The notes under the pieces are model-generated. The model saw nothing but the letters and a program-made list of their open reading frames with translations, was not told where the DNA came from and searched no databases. Made by a program: the position numbers and the translations under genes. Positions 51,601-64,000 of a stretch of DNA of 64,000 bases are shown one piece after another. The stretch lies in the NCBI GenBank assembly GCA_013396655.1, contig WBMV01005969.1, positions 1,149,534 to 1,213,533 on the forward strand. The letters run 5' to 3'. Each line of letters starts with the position of its first letter. Position 1 is the first letter of the stretch. This stretch comes from Campylorhamphus procurvoides. Lineage: Eukaryota; Chordata; Aves; Passeriformes; Dendrocolaptidae.

Positions 51601-52519
51601 TTTTGCAGGGACAAGCTGGCACAAAGCTGCTCTGGTGCAGAGCAGCTTGGAAGCATACAGGCAGGTTTACCTCTGTCACTTAGCACTGGACTGTTTCATT
51701 TCTCAATGAAACCAAAGGAATTATATACATAACAAAGTTTTACTCCCTGGGGGTAAAAAAAAAAATGCTTTGTTTGTCAACAACTGAAAGTCTAAAAAGT
51801 GAAGTTTAGCAACTAATCTAAGAATCCTTAAATTACCCCATCAAGCTCTTTTGTTTTGACAGGTGCTTTAATATATGACATTTGATATTTTACATTTTTC
51901 TAAAGTCATTAATGTATAAAGTATATGTGAATGATCTGATAGGCCTAATGCACTGAGTAGAGGAAGTAAAGCCAGCCATCTCTGGGGATATTGGTTTGTT
52001 TTAGCATATGTCAATTCACATTGAACTTGAAACTAATGTTATTCCCCATTGTGTTGCTGCATCACTTATGGACCTTCATAATGTTTCCACAACTGAAGGA
52101 AGACATCATTAGAATAAAATCTGTGAGCATATTAAAGGATAATTCTGAGATGATGAATGAGAATTTCCCTGTGGCGAGAAAGTAGTGACAGACTCAGTAT
52201 CTTGATGGGCCTTGAGTGGCTGAACAAGGCAATGAAATTAAAGATTTATGCTTCTCACATTTGGTAACACTGTTCAGAAACTGGTGGGATTTTGCTACAC
52301 TTAAACACCAAGACATTCACATATTTACGCTCACTCAACCCGTCAAATTCCAAGGGCCTTAAAATATGGTCATCTTAACAGCTCCTAGTTTGGATTTCAG
52401 TGAGAGTTCTATGTCCTTAGCACTGCAGAAAACACAACCACTTTGCTCCAGGCACTCAACTTTTTGTACAACAGCCAACACTTCAGGTTAAACTTTTTGT
52501 CCCATGTTCATGGTCCCAT
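45645..52519. other. Unique AT-rich non-coding sequence
   Basis: No gene or interspersed repeat was recognised. A CAAA/CCAA repeat is at 48855-48923. The stretch at about 47480-47550 has clustered homeodomain-type cores (CTTTAATTAATATT) and could be a regulatory element, though this is inference from motif look alone. The 109-codon frame at 51403-51732 + has no motif. Confidence 0.45.
48855..48923 (+). repeat. CAAA/CCAA compound microsatellite
   Basis: Repeated CAAA units, an A run of 11, then CCAA units, with almost no T or G. The opposite-strand frames (48762-48950, 48827-49051) give Phe/Val/Cys-rich peptides purely from this composition. Confidence 0.9.
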
Positions 52520-55421
52520 ATGGGAGATGATCTTTTCAAAATATTTGCTGTGGTCAAAATAGGCAGGTTCCATCAGGGACATGAAAGAACAGATGTATTA
52601 ATGGATGGCACCTCTGTACAGGAAAGCAGGGATGGAATGTGTCCAGGTGCACAGAATAATAGGAGGAAATCAGACCTGCCAAAGAAAAGGGTAAGGCAGA
52701 GAAAAAAATGTTTTACTGTTTTGGCTGAATTAGAAAGGATAACTGAGCAGTCAGAAAACTGGCAAAGAATAGTCAAAATGTCCAGAGCTTATTCTAAGCC
52801 AATACTCTCCTACAAGCAGCCTCAGGAACCTGCCACCATTATTGTCCAGTAAGATAGAAACAGAGCGTGGCATGTACAACTCTTGTACAACCGTACTTTT
52901 TTTCATTACTTTGAATAGCTTTCCACCTCATTGTTAGGTCAGTTCTTTCAAATAGCTTAGCAGCAGCAAGACATATTTTCTAACCTGAAGAAACAGCCAA
53001 AGGAGATGAGAGTGAGCTGACAGTATCTGCTTCCTCAAAAATGGTGACCAACAGTAGCCAGACTTGCACCCCATTTACGTGTCTGAGTTCATGCTTGTGT
53101 TTAGGCTTATATTCTCCAAGCTGAGTGGTTTGAGTCCATTACCTCCACAAAGCATGAAAGAAGACAAATATCAATGCATTCTCTTGCACAGCTTTTTTCC
53201 TACTTGTGATGTCCTACTCTAAATGTAAGATAGAGCGTACCAAAAATAAAGCTGTGTGGATGAAAAGTAGCAAGATCAGAAGCTCGTGCCCCAAGCTTAA
53301 ACATAAGGGCAGATTCTGCTTCTGTTTTTTGACAGAGTCTGTGGAGAGGGTTTAGGTGGATTGGAAGAGCTGCAGCAGCAATTTCAGGAAGAGTTTGTCA
53401 GAGCTGTATTTTTCTACCAAATCCATGATCAAAGTACAGGAAAAATATGCTCAGGCTGAAAAAGAATATTTGGCAGCGACTGAAGATCTTGGTATGCAAT
53501 TGCACAGATTCAAAATACTCTATGTACTCTGTAGAAAAGCAGCAAATACACAGTGTCACTGATGAACAGCCAAGGTATAAATTGTGACTCCGGTACATGT
53601 ACCAATCAGGTAAATTTATGAGATTCATTACTAAGGCGCCACTCATTCCAGGGAAGAAGCTGATTGTTTGCCATGTTGTCAATGTACTTACAAAGTGTCC
53701 TGTGTTGGAAATATCATAATTAGAAAATGTGCAGACACACTGTTAGAACGAATTATGTAAGACGGCATATAACATTTTACCACACTTACATCGTATTTTA
53801 GACAATGCTTTAGACTCCTTATCTTCCACCATACAGCTGAGAATTGCACACTAGATGAGACTTTATAGTAGTGAGATTACAGACATTTTCTGGCTGAAAT
53901 GTATGAAATACCTCTTGTGCTTTCATTAAACAGACATCTTTTCAACTACTTTTTTCATCCTCTGGCAAACATCATGCATTCATAAGGTCCTGCAAGCATC
54001 CTTGCCCTGAAACAAAACTTTGAGATCACAAAGCATCAGGACAGGTTTCTTTGTGTACTTTTGGACAGTACTGACTGTGTGAGATGTTTTCATAATGCAG
54101 CAACACCTCAGGAAGTGAGATTACAGTTTGCCATATGAAAAGTAGTATCTGGAACAAGTTTATGGCAATTCCAAAGTCAGCTGCATCAGCAGCAATTCCT
54201 GTATGTCATTCAGAGCTGTGGTTGCCTTTCTTTTCCATGCATACAAGGTCTCAGAAAACTGTACAGTATTACCAAAAATGTCATTGCCTTGCATCAGTTT
54301 AAGTGGCCAAGTGAATGTGGTTTGTGCATGTGCATGATGATTATATCTCACATTTTCCATTTAAGTTATGGACGTTGTGCTTACTAGAGGGAAAAAAAAT
54401 ACTATGGATTATTCTGCTCCAGGATGTGAAAACCATGACTGATGACATGGCTCTGAGGAATAAGCCTCAATGACATCTGCAGCACAGGTATGAGATTACT
54501 AATAACCACAACCTGTGAATTGAGAAAGAAGCCCTTAAAAATGACTGCTGACAAACACAACGAAAGAGATTTATGGATTGCCTACATCAAGAGTCCCCAT
54601 TGCCCACCCCTTGTGAAGTGAATGGCTTGTCTCATTCATTATGTTATTGTGACATGAAAATGGTATTCTGCTTTTTTTTCCTTTTTTTTTTTTTTCATTT
54701 TCACTGAGTGAATATCAGAGACTCCCTTTCAGGGAAAATAATAAACATGAATTATGTAGCCACTGAACTTTCAGAGATTTTCCCCCTTCATTCCCTTAAT
54801 GGTTCAGGAAAACAGGATGTCTTTACCTCTAAACAAATGGGATATCATCTTATCAGCAGTAGATTTTAGCAAGCCTATTATATGGCTGTAAAGTCAGAAC
54901 CACTTTTAAATCCAATTATCTGCATTCTTACTGTCTTTATTCCTGCCAAGTGTTTATACTAAATCATTGAAGTTTGATATCTTCAATGTTAAATATACTT
55001 AAACATTACTCAGTTCACAGTGGTCAGGGTCCCCTCTCAAGTGTGTTGTTTTAAAATGTAGTCAGGAATAGTCTTCAGCACTCTTAACTGCACACAGACA
55101 AGGACATAAAGGTTGTTACTGTATCACCGTAAAAATAAATATATGCAGGATAGAAAAGATATAGTTAGTCAAATATTTAAAAATTAAGAAGTCTGGTTCA
55201 CAGGCAAGGGCTATTCTCAGAACTACTTGTGACGAAAAGACCTGTACTGGCAGAATATCTTACAGTTAACCCTAGCTTTGACACTATGAACTCCTATTTT
55301 AGTCTGGTGGAAAACCATGCAGCTGTGAAAACTAAGCTGCAAACAGATATGCTTCTTACAATGGTGAGGGCTTCTCTGGTAGTATCTTGCTATTCAGCAA
55401 GGAAGAACAGAAGATAATGTT
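52520..55421. other. Unique sequence with weak exon-like signals
   Basis: Three + frames here have splice-like neighbours: 52520-52690 before AGG|GTAAGG, 53336-53491 between TTTTTTGACAG and G|GTATGC, and about 55222-55362 between TATTCTCAG and ATG|GTGAGG. The middle one encodes an Ala/Glu/Lys-rich helical stretch (QEKYAQAEKEYLAATEDLG). The reading phases do not join: phase 0 at the first donor meets a stop in the second segment. No family was recognised. Chance is the leading explanation. A T-rich tract lies at 54671-54698. Confidence 0.2.
54671..54698. repeat. T-rich tract
   Basis: Runs of eight and fifteen T separated by CC. Low-complexity sequence. Confidence 0.9.
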
Positions 55422-58214
55422 TGGATCTGCATATCCAGCAATTCCTGAGATCCACAGTTGACACTAAATGAAAAGGACCTTGTCCACCTCTGAATATTTT
55501 TTGTGCCTTAACATCTTGGGTGGAGGCAGAAGTTATATGGAGGTAACAACTGCTAATGAAAAACTGCTGTGTTTAGGCTTACATTCAAGCCAGCAACTTT
55601 CAAAACTGCTGAAACACTATGGATCACAAGAGTGATCGAGGGACTAGTTAGCCTCTTTTCATATGGGATTCTATCAAGTTAGTCAAGCTCACTATCTGTT
55701 TGGGGGTTTTACACTGCCATCTATTTGTATAGTAGTACACACCTGCACTGCTCTGTAGCATGCCATGTTACGCTGCTGAAGTGTTTGCTTGCTTTAGTAG
55801 AGCCCATATGCTGGGACAAAACATGAGATGGAAACACCTTGATACACATGTTTAATCTACAGAAATTGATGTGGATAACATCTGCGAGTATTGGCAACTT
55901 TTATTTCTAATGTTTAAACATAATCATTTTCTCTCTAAAGATCATTTAGAAAGCATTTCAGAGTCAAATATACAGCCTGCTTAGTTCTTAGTGGTCATCA
56001 AAGAGGCATCTATCAAAGGGTTACAGAGAAGGTTCAAATACTTGTCTAACCTGGTCAGAGAAAAAGAAATCTCAAGCTGCCTGAGTTATTATTTCACTCA
56101 TAACAGACTGAAATAATTCTAAGATATCTCCTAATGAGAAAGCTTGTGTATGGAAAATATGACAAAGGGTATAAAATAAACTGGTAAGCAGCTGGAAGAT
56201 GATAGTCTGCATTGTGAAAGATGAGGGAATTAGTGTATCTGGTGTTTCATGTTTCATGTGAAAAGATGAGTACCACCATGGGCTTTATTATCAGAACCTT
56301 CTTGTTGATATAGACAGGTTTTCTTCATACGGGAGAGTTTTCTTTTAGTGCCAAAGCCAATCAAGCACAACTGTCTATACGAGTGATGAATAGGTAACAT
56401 TGATATTATGCATTACTCAGAAGCCCATGACTTCATTCATTGTGTGGGCCAGGATAGAGTGGCTCCAGATCCAAGTATTTTCATAATAAATGACATATTG
56501 CCTTCATCAACATTTACACTGCAGCCATTTTACTATAGTTTCATAGACATTTAGAACCAAAACCAAAAGTCATGGAGTTGAATATTATAGAGACAGTTTA
56601 GTCCACTAACGAAATTTCCCCTGACAAACTGATTGCTCAGAATTAAATAAGTAACAGATCAGCCTGAATAACAGGCTCACTGTGTTCTGCTTTGCATGTT
56701 ATTATATCAATATATGCCTCCTACAGAGTTCAAAGGTTTCTAAATGCTCATCTTCCTGGCCCAATATCTCCCATACCTTTTACAGTACCATCTGAAAATA
56801 TCACTGCTTCCACATTGCTCATTGCCACCCATCCATAGGAGATTGCCAAGTTCACAGCTCTGCAAGGAGGAGGCTGAGCACATCTTAATCACCACAGATA
56901 AAAGTCAGATGAGCTAGTGTTAACCCCCTTCATTGACTCTTCAAAGTAATACTGCAGAATTCCCTGGGCGCTGACCAGGCGCTAATGACATCCTGTATTC
57001 TCAGAACAGCGCTCTCCAGTAGGACAGGGGCAGCAAGCAGAGAGAGACTGGGTGAGCAGGTAAAGAGGTAACAACCTCAGCAGAAACCCCACTTCACACA
57101 GGGAACATCTGCCCACAAAAAGCTCATACTCTAACACTGCCACAGACTTCTGCATCTCTTCTGTATTTCTATATTTTGCTAAAAATTTTGTATCATTAAA
57201 AAAATGTAGACATCTTACTTTCAGATGAAAGCTGATTGACATGCACAGGATTTTTCAAATTTAAAATATAATGAGTCTATAATAAAGTTGGCATTTAGCT
57301 TATCAAACATTGAAGGAGCTGTTGTGGTTTTCTAAAGTCTTTTTTACTGACTCAGAAATCATGTCAATTTTGAAAATCATCCTGAGGTCATGCTAAATGA
57401 GGGAAAAAGTAGTAACTGTTAATCATAATGGCTATACTAACAGCAGTAGCAATAGCAATAACAGTAGTAATAGAAATAGGCAAAACCAGTTATGTAATAC
57501 AAAGCTATACAAAGATATATAGTGTGTGTAAAGGCAGACATGGGTTTGGATTTTTTATTTTGCATTTTACTTGCAAGAATCTGTGTTATTTCTACTCTGA
57601 TCTTGACAGGAAAAAACATTAGGAGCTTGAAACATATTTTGCTACAGAAATCACTTAGAGCTTCTAAAATAAAAGTTTAAAATTGCTGTTCTTACATTGC
57701 TTTCCACATAAATTCCCAAGAGTAAGGTAGCAGCTTTCTCCTCTCAAAAGCTAGCACTAGCTTATGTACAGAATGAACCAGAAGAAATTTTTCAGTTGAA
57801 TAGTTATAATCCTGCTAATTGTCATCAACAGGACGCAGAAGACCTGAGCAAAAGAAAAACAAACAACAAACTGGGTCTCCTTAATCGCCATTCAGTCTTC
57901 TGGCAGATACTACTCTCCATCTAAAAGATAGATTATTTTAGTTTTTAAAAGGTCAAGAAAGAAAGAGATACCAAAATAGTTCAGAATACTTAATTTTAAC
58001 AATTTAAATTTTTAATAAAGCTAAAGAGAAATCTGAAGTTGTGGTTAGTTTGGTCCATTTAGACTTAACCATAATTCACTAGCCACAGATCTACTTGAGT
58101 TGCTCACAAAACTGTACATCCTAACATCCTGTTAGTCAAGCCTGGTGCATTTAACCCTAGTTATGCAAACTGGAACAGAATTCATTAATCCATCACCTCT
58201 CTTAAAGCAAGACC
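55422..58214. other. Unique non-coding sequence
   Basis: Nothing coding or repeat-derived was recognised apart from a degenerate trinucleotide repeat at 57441-57480 made of CAGTAG, CAATAG and AGTAAT units. The frames over that repeat are composition artefacts. Confidence 0.5.
57441..57480 (+). repeat. Degenerate trinucleotide (AGT/AAT/AGC) repeat
   Basis: About 13 imperfect three-base units keep period 3. This gives open frames in both directions (57428-57622 + and 57437-57619 -) without coding meaning. Confidence 0.75.
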
Positions 58215-58660
58215 ATGCAGGCTGGGAAGGATTTCAGAAGGTCTCTAGTATAGTACCTTTCTCAAATCAGAGTCAGTGCTGGGGTCAAAGGTGGGTACTG
58301 TCAGCCTGTGAAGTCCTCCAAGGATGGAGATGACACAACAACCCTTAGCAGTATGTTCCTGCCCTTGGCTGCCCACAGGATGAAAAAGCTTAGTTTCACA
58401 TCTGTTTGAACTTCCCTTTCAACTTTATTTGTATCATCCTTTTTCTTCCCACCATGCACCAATGTGACCAGCCTGGCACTATCATACCACACTGGTAGAG
58501 ACTGGGAGGCTGCTGTTAACTCCTCACCAAAGTCTTCCCTTCTACAGGGTAGCTGAGCCCATATTACCCAGCCCCTTCTCTCAGGGCAAGCGCTCCAGAC
58601 CCCACCATTTTGGTGGACCTCTGTAAACAACACTCGAGTTTACTTGTCTCCCTTGTACCG
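58215..58660 (-). mobile_element. Old, diverged CR1 LINE 3' fragment
   Basis: Reverse-oriented CR1 wording is recognisable in order on the + strand: CTGGGAAGGATTTCAGAAGG, TCCTCCAAGGATGGAGATGA, TGAAAAAGCTTAGTTTCACA, CACCATGCACCAATGTGACC, CTTCTCTCAGGGCAAGCGCT, CCATTTTGGTGGACCTCTG and CTTGTCTCCCTTGTAC. It is much more diverged than the copies at 28.7 and 40 kb, has lost its tail, and belongs to a different, older CR1 group. It may run on to about 58.7 kb. The 110-codon minus frame (58301-58633) lies inside it and is not intact ORF2. Confidence 0.82.
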
Positions 58661-61600
58661 GCTGGCCTATATTTGATCTCACATCCCTCGCCTTGCTGTG
58701 TGTACTCTGGCTAGCACATCTCAGAGTGTGGCTGCCTCTGTGGCCAGGAGGTGCTCAGTTCACAGGGTTTTCTGGAGCACACTATGAACACTGATATCCA
58801 CACTAACACCAAACCGGTCTGGTCATCTGAAGAGCAGAGTGCCGTGTGAAAATTTCTTTGCCAAAAAACTTGCTGAGAAGCAGGAAAAATCAACCTGAGT
58901 GGATCTCTATGCTGCAGCAGTGAGATGACTTCTGGTACCTGCGATAACTTGCTTAGAGTTAATGGTCAGTAGAGCATGGCATAATTGTCAGTGTGGTCAT
59001 CTCCTTTCATGAGGAAAGAGAACAAGATGTGACTGTCATAGTTGTAGTTGTGATAGTCTGAGGACACTAAACAGCAGGCTTAAACCAGCTACCTTTGCAT
59101 TAGAAATATGAAAGTTCTAGCAGTCAAACTTAGTCACCTACTCAGTTTCTTGAATGCCTATGCTTTCATCAACAGTGATCTTGAACTGACTCAGAGAATA
59201 CTCAGAACATCTACCATAAGGCAGGGACACCCTCACACTCAGCAAGTAGTACCCAGCACCACATACATATCAGTTGCTTCCTGATACCATAACTGTGAGT
59301 TACAAGCATGTGATGGCAGTAACTGTCTTTTTGTCCTCACTAAAAAATTTATTTATCCTGAATTATAAATGTCTTTTTTTTTTCTTCAAAAGTGTATGCA
59401 AAATCCTATAAAGGATATAAAGTAAAAACTGTGCATGTGTCAGGCTAAAATGCAAAATGAGAAGCCAGACAGTCAATTGTTTAAGACTCCATTAATAAAG
59501 TACTACAATATTGAAAAATGGTTCTTTATAAAGTCAGCTTTATAAGGGCTAGGGAGGAAGACAAGGGAAATAATATGCTCCAGAGCTATGAAACAGTTGG
59601 ATGAAACAGAAAGATTACCTTGCCAGTAAATATTCAGATCAGATTCTCAAATGCCTTTTGGAGATACACTGCATTTTATTTGGAAGAATATATGTGAGGT
59701 ACTGCCAGTGTCATTATCTAGTAGGCATACTGGTTGATATGGTACATTAATGTTCAGTCATTTAGTGTATGTTTGCTTGGAGACAGCATGATTTTGAATT
59801 TAGCACTGTAAAATCAGTTAGGTCTTATGGAGCTCCCCTTTGAAGTTTCTGAAAAATCTAAGCTGTTCACATACCTGAAGAACTGTCAGCTTGGGCCAGA
59901 GAAGTCAAGTTAGGCTGATATCCTGTTTCTCATAATTGATAGATATACAGGGAAAAGTTGTGAGATGCAGAGATTCTTTTCTGGAAGCATCCTCTGACCT
60001 ACTTATCTGCAGATATTTAGAGCCATTCTGAGCTGGATACTGTCCCCAGACCAGCAATTGTATTCCTAAATCTAGGTAAACCATGTAATCACAGGACAGA
60101 TTTTAGTTTTTTCCCTCTTTTGTGCTCAACTGCCTTACCCAGTGCTGTCCTACTACCGAGCACTATAAACAGTGTTTGCATATAATTAATAAAGAAATAA
60201 ATAATGGAATTAAAAAGATATGATAAAATTTACCCTCCTTTCATGGTCAGCCTAGAGCAGTAAAATGTTCTAGAACTAATCACTTCCAAACTTATGGATT
60301 GCGGACATCCATCTCTGTTCCTTCAGACTTTGCCTTATAATTACTGTAGCAGATGTGAAGAACAATACTTTTCTGAAAGATTCAAATGAGCTTTCTTTTC
60401 TTTGGAATCCTGTCAAATTGGTTTGGCCAATTTCAGATGTTCTCCACCCAGCTCTATTTAAAGTTGAGTCTGATAATTTTCATCTCAGTAAATAAAGCAA
60501 AGTCATCAATCATCCCATATGGTCATTCAGGACAGCAAGGTCTAAGATGATAAGCAGAAAGTCAAGCAGTCTGCTGCTGTATGAGTACATCTGTTAACGG
60601 GAGTTGGATAGAGCTTCCCTAGGCCTCCCACCCTTTCCAACTGTGCCTTGTACAATACACAAATAAGGATGGAATCTTGAAGCATGGAATGACTCATACT
60701 TTGAGCCAAAAAATTCTGAGTGATCACATAATCACTGGCAAGGGACAGCAAACTGGGTGATATGGTACATTCTGCTCAGGACCAGAAAGGAACTCTCATG
60801 GAAATCAGAGCTATATTACAGTGATAGAAAAGTCACTCAGATGAGAGTTATCCCAGTGGTGCTTAGGCTTTAAGTAGGTCTCTCAATCATAATACCTACC
60901 TCACTTTCTGGGGAAGGATGAGCCACGCCAGGTGCTTGGGCAAACGGGGTATCTTCACTGGGCTTATTCTGAGATCTTGCACATACCAAGTCATAGGAAA
61001 CTTGCCCAGTCAGTGTATCTGTACACCCTGGACACAGGACCTGAAAAGATGCTGCTGAAGATCTACATGGAAAATCGAGTAAAGAGAAAGAGGCAATGGC
61101 CACTCCTAACTGGCTCAACTGAGTAAAACCACTTTGTTTCAGCAGTTTCAGAGAAACCATAAATACCTTTCCTTACTTCTGTGCTCGATAGTTCATCCAC
61201 CAGAGAATATGGCCTCAGGAACTGGCACAAAGCAGGGCTTTGATGTTGCACTTTCAGAGCACTAACCCACAGACCAGACAGTATGCAGAAAGGATGGAGA
61301 ACTGGTTGGGGTCTCTTGACTGGCCACTGTGGTTCTCACCCCGAGCATGGGTTAGACCACCTTCTACAGCCCTTTCCCCTGGCTGGACCTAGAGCCATGT
61401 TATATACCCAGAGTACCTTTCAGTGAAGTTATTCATTCCCAAAATTTTGGTATTCAGTCTCTCGACAACACTGTCCCTCCTTGTCTAAGTTTCACCTTCT
61501 GACTGATTCAAATTTAGGCTGTGCTAAAATCAGTTCCACCTCCTGTCCCAGGCAATCCAGACAATCTGAGACAGGTTTCTTCTCCTGTGAAGACAATCTC

Positions 61601-61934
61601 CTCTTGGTCATTTGCACACACCAGGTGACATACCTGGCAGCTTTTCCAACAGTTTCAAACTTTTGAATTATTGATCTGACTTTGGCTGAGGCTTGTAAAT
61701 CCACCTTTCCAACAACATTTGTATTATCTCTGTGTCAGTGATCACATTTTTTAGCAAACTCGAGCTTATCACTGCAAGTCTTGTCCCTAAATATACTAGC
61801 ATCCTTTCTCACAAAAAATTCCCTCAAAAAATTCTTTGCTTCCCTTTCCCCACCAGCTCTCTGGCTTATTCCCTGGGACACAGTTTACCGGGGGAAAGTA
61901 TCATAGATCATTCCCAGCTTTGAAACTATAAATA
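58661..61934. other. Unique non-coding sequence
   Basis: No gene or repeat family was recognised with confidence. Short frames of up to 96 codons have no motif. The GC-richer stretch at about 61180-61420 could be an eroded repeat but has no landmark I can name. Confidence 0.45.
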
Positions 61935-62304
61935 TGTAAATATGTATATGCAGAGGAATGGTTGGCAGACAAAGGACACGGGCAAGGTATTGCCGACCTA
62001 GGCCTATTGGAAACAGAGGCCTAAGCATGCCTGTGACACAACCATGAACTCTGTTGAAGAAGAAATGAGCCCCGATACGAAAGAATAAACAGGATGCCTG
62101 TGGTCAGGAACAAGAACATGAACTGAACCAGGTGACCAATGGCAACGCAGAGATTGACGCGTGGACAGTGGGTGCGGGCCAATTAGGATAAGACACATAC
62201 TGAACCTTGTCGCGTGCACAGGCCAGAACAGTATAGTTGTAAGAACGTCGTTAATAAACTGAGCTTTGCTGCTAACTCATACTGAGTCGTCTCTTTGCTC
62301 CACA
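61935..62304 (+). mobile_element. ERV LTR with short-R layout (probable solo LTR)
   Basis: A + strand LTR-like block from about TGTAAATATG (61935) to TTTGCTCCACA (62304). It has CCAAT boxes at 62136-62140 and 62179-62183, a TATA-like GTATAGTTG at about 62231-62239, and AATAAA at 62253-62258, about 20 bases past the TATA. A short U5 ends in CA. This is the same order and spacing as the LTR at 3920-4261, without the CArG boxes. It is CpG-richer than its surroundings, which suggests a fairly young insertion. No target-site duplication was confirmed, so its ends are approximate, and no internal retroviral genes adjoin it. Confidence 0.65.
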
Positions 62305-64000
62305 AGCAATTATATCATACTGTATATAATTGCAAAACTATCCAAGAAATCAAATAAAGGAAGACTGACAATGGAGGCTGAATCCTTAACAAGTCTTTCT
62401 TGATGGACACTTTATAAACATACTGACCTCTTTCAACTACACAGCAGCAAGTCTTCCTGGATTGCTTTTCATCAAAGAACAATGATTCATCATCATTATC
62501 CTGTTCAGCAGCCAAGGAATATATTTGTCACCCTGGTCACATGATTTTGAAGAAGAAGGAAGGGAGAAGACTACTATTCTACACCATTTTTCTAAAAATG
62601 ACATGAAGCCTGTTTAAATATTTACCTTTGGTTTTAAAATTGCTTAAACAAGGTCCAAATAGGAAAGGACTTTTTCCTGTTTTCTTATTGTCTTTTCACC
62701 AAAAGGTTTGAAACAATTTTGTTGTGACGCACGCCTCTAGCCCAAGCAGTCTGGCTAGCGCAGCAGGACACTGCTAAGATGCCCCACTCAAGAAACGACA
62801 TATTAAATGTGGTGTCATGTAGCAGTGAACAGGAGATCCACCACTAGAAGTACCATAATCCTTGAATACCTCATGGTCCAAAAGGTGTCAAATCACCTTG
62901 AACATTCAGGCAGGTTGTTCAGATTTGTTTTATTAGAAATTATTTTATACTATTGTGATTGAAATGGCTTCCACAGATGCAGCAGGTAGCTAATACAGAA
63001 GGGACAAATGATCTTCTGTATTATCATTCATATTGTGATTGTCATACAAAAGTTACATTTTTCTCCATTCACACTGTTGTAATTTGCAAAACATCCAGGG
63101 TTACATTTTTAATCCTTTACTCTGTTGATAAAATGCAAATCTTTTTTCTTTACTGTGTATGCACATATAGTTATCTATTACTGCTTCCTATGCTCATCAG
63201 CAAAATTCTTGCTGTTTTATCAGTAAGAAAGTCTAAAACAATTCATGGATCATATTTTCCTCCATGAGAAATGTGAATTATGTGGTCAATAGAGCCTTCA
63301 GCTACTTGCATCAGTACCTTTTTCCCAACTGGTATCCGAGATGGTTATCTACACTTTCATTTACCAAAAGACTACAGTAATGCCTTTCAGTGCTGTGTCT
63401 GGTCTGCCTGATAAAGCTAAGCATAAACCTAGGCTGATTCAGAATGTGACTGACAGTTTTCACAAGAAAAGCAAAAGCCAGGAGCACATATCACCTCCAT
63501 AGAAAGAGCTGCATTTGGCTGCCAATTAAATGTATGAATTTTAAAATTGTTGTGTTTAATATGCTGCATTGAATTTTACATGATCTCATTATAGTCTGTA
63601 CCACTTTGCCTCATGTTCCCGAATGTCTGTGATAGTCATCTGTCAAGTCACAGGAGCTGACGTTCATTTGCAGAGTAAAACTTTTACATTGGCAATGAGT
63701 AGTGAGCAACACTTCCAAGGAAAACATCTTCATAAGGAAGTGCAGGAAGAAGGGCAGGAAAGAAAACGAGGATGTTGCTTCAAACCTTGGATGCAGAGTA
63801 ACACCTAATAGATGTTGTCACACAACACACTGTACTTCTTGAGACATAGAATTCTGAGGCAAAAAATGGGTTTTTTCATGTTGCACTGAGTGCAGCAAAC
63901 ACAAATTTAAGCAGCAGATTTATTTGGGAGGTAAGAAGAATATGAACAACTGACCATGAGACTAATACAGTCACCATACTAGCTGGTAGCTTATTTCGAT
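62305..64000. other. Unique non-coding sequence
   Basis: No gene or repeat family was recognised. The 102-codon + frame at 62959-63267 has no motif. A slightly CpG-richer stretch at about 62720-62800 was not identified. Confidence 0.5.

Noticed and set aside
55227..55417. 62-codon exon-like frame before ATG|GTGAGG
   Set aside because: Short, no family recognised, and its phase does not connect with the other candidate segments at 52.5 and 53.4 kb.

Overview
The window looks like AT-rich nuclear DNA from a bird, most likely a passerine. Three things point there. First, at least five CR1 LINE fragments carry the usual avian 3' ends. Second, at about 19.52-19.66 kb lies a SINE with a tRNA-Ile-derived head and a CR1-type tail, which matches what I know of TguSINE1, a songbird family. 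Third, there are several avian-type endogenous retrovirus (ERV) LTRs. I found no intact protein-coding gene, rRNA, functional tRNA or CRISPR array. Nearly all short open frames have the length and composition expected by chance or lie inside repeats. The window is best read as a gene desert or the interior of a very large intron.

Layout. 1-2.8 kb: unique AT-rich sequence with a small 21-bp tandem repeat. 2.8-8.0 kb: a cluster of three unrelated LTRs (2807-3562 on +; about 3920-4261 on -; 5416-5944 on -). After the third comes about 2 kb of unrecognised sequence that appears twice, almost identically, on either side of a 149-base gap (5958-6861 and 7011-7987). That repeat is probably an assembly artefact. 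8-18 kb: unique sequence with two clean DNA hairpins. 18.1-19.7 kb: a CR1 fragment and the SINE. 23.49-23.89 kb: an LTR-like element broken by a 10-base gap next to a long G run. 28.7-31.5 kb: two CR1 fragments. 32.9-33.4 kb: a GC-richer patch with two overlapping open frames, the longest 205 codons. 39.98-40.71 kb: the longest CR1 copy, still carrying decayed reverse-transcriptase C-terminal sequence. 40.7-58.2 kb: unique AT-rich sequence with microsatellites and a few weak exon-like signals. 58.2-58.7 kb: an old CR1. 61.9-62.3 kb: a probable LTR on +. The rest is unique.

Points of interest. The LTR at 3920-4261 has a compact promoter: two CCAAT boxes, three CArG-like sites, an Sp1 box, a TATA box, and an AATAAA only about 20 bp after the TATA. 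That arrangement resembles avian alpharetrovirus-type LTRs. The LTR at 61.9-62.3 kb shares much of it. All CR1 copies and the CR1-tailed SINE lie on the minus strand. The duplication around the gap should be resolved before anyone treats that region as biology. I see no convincing new biological system; the candidates are given with low scores.
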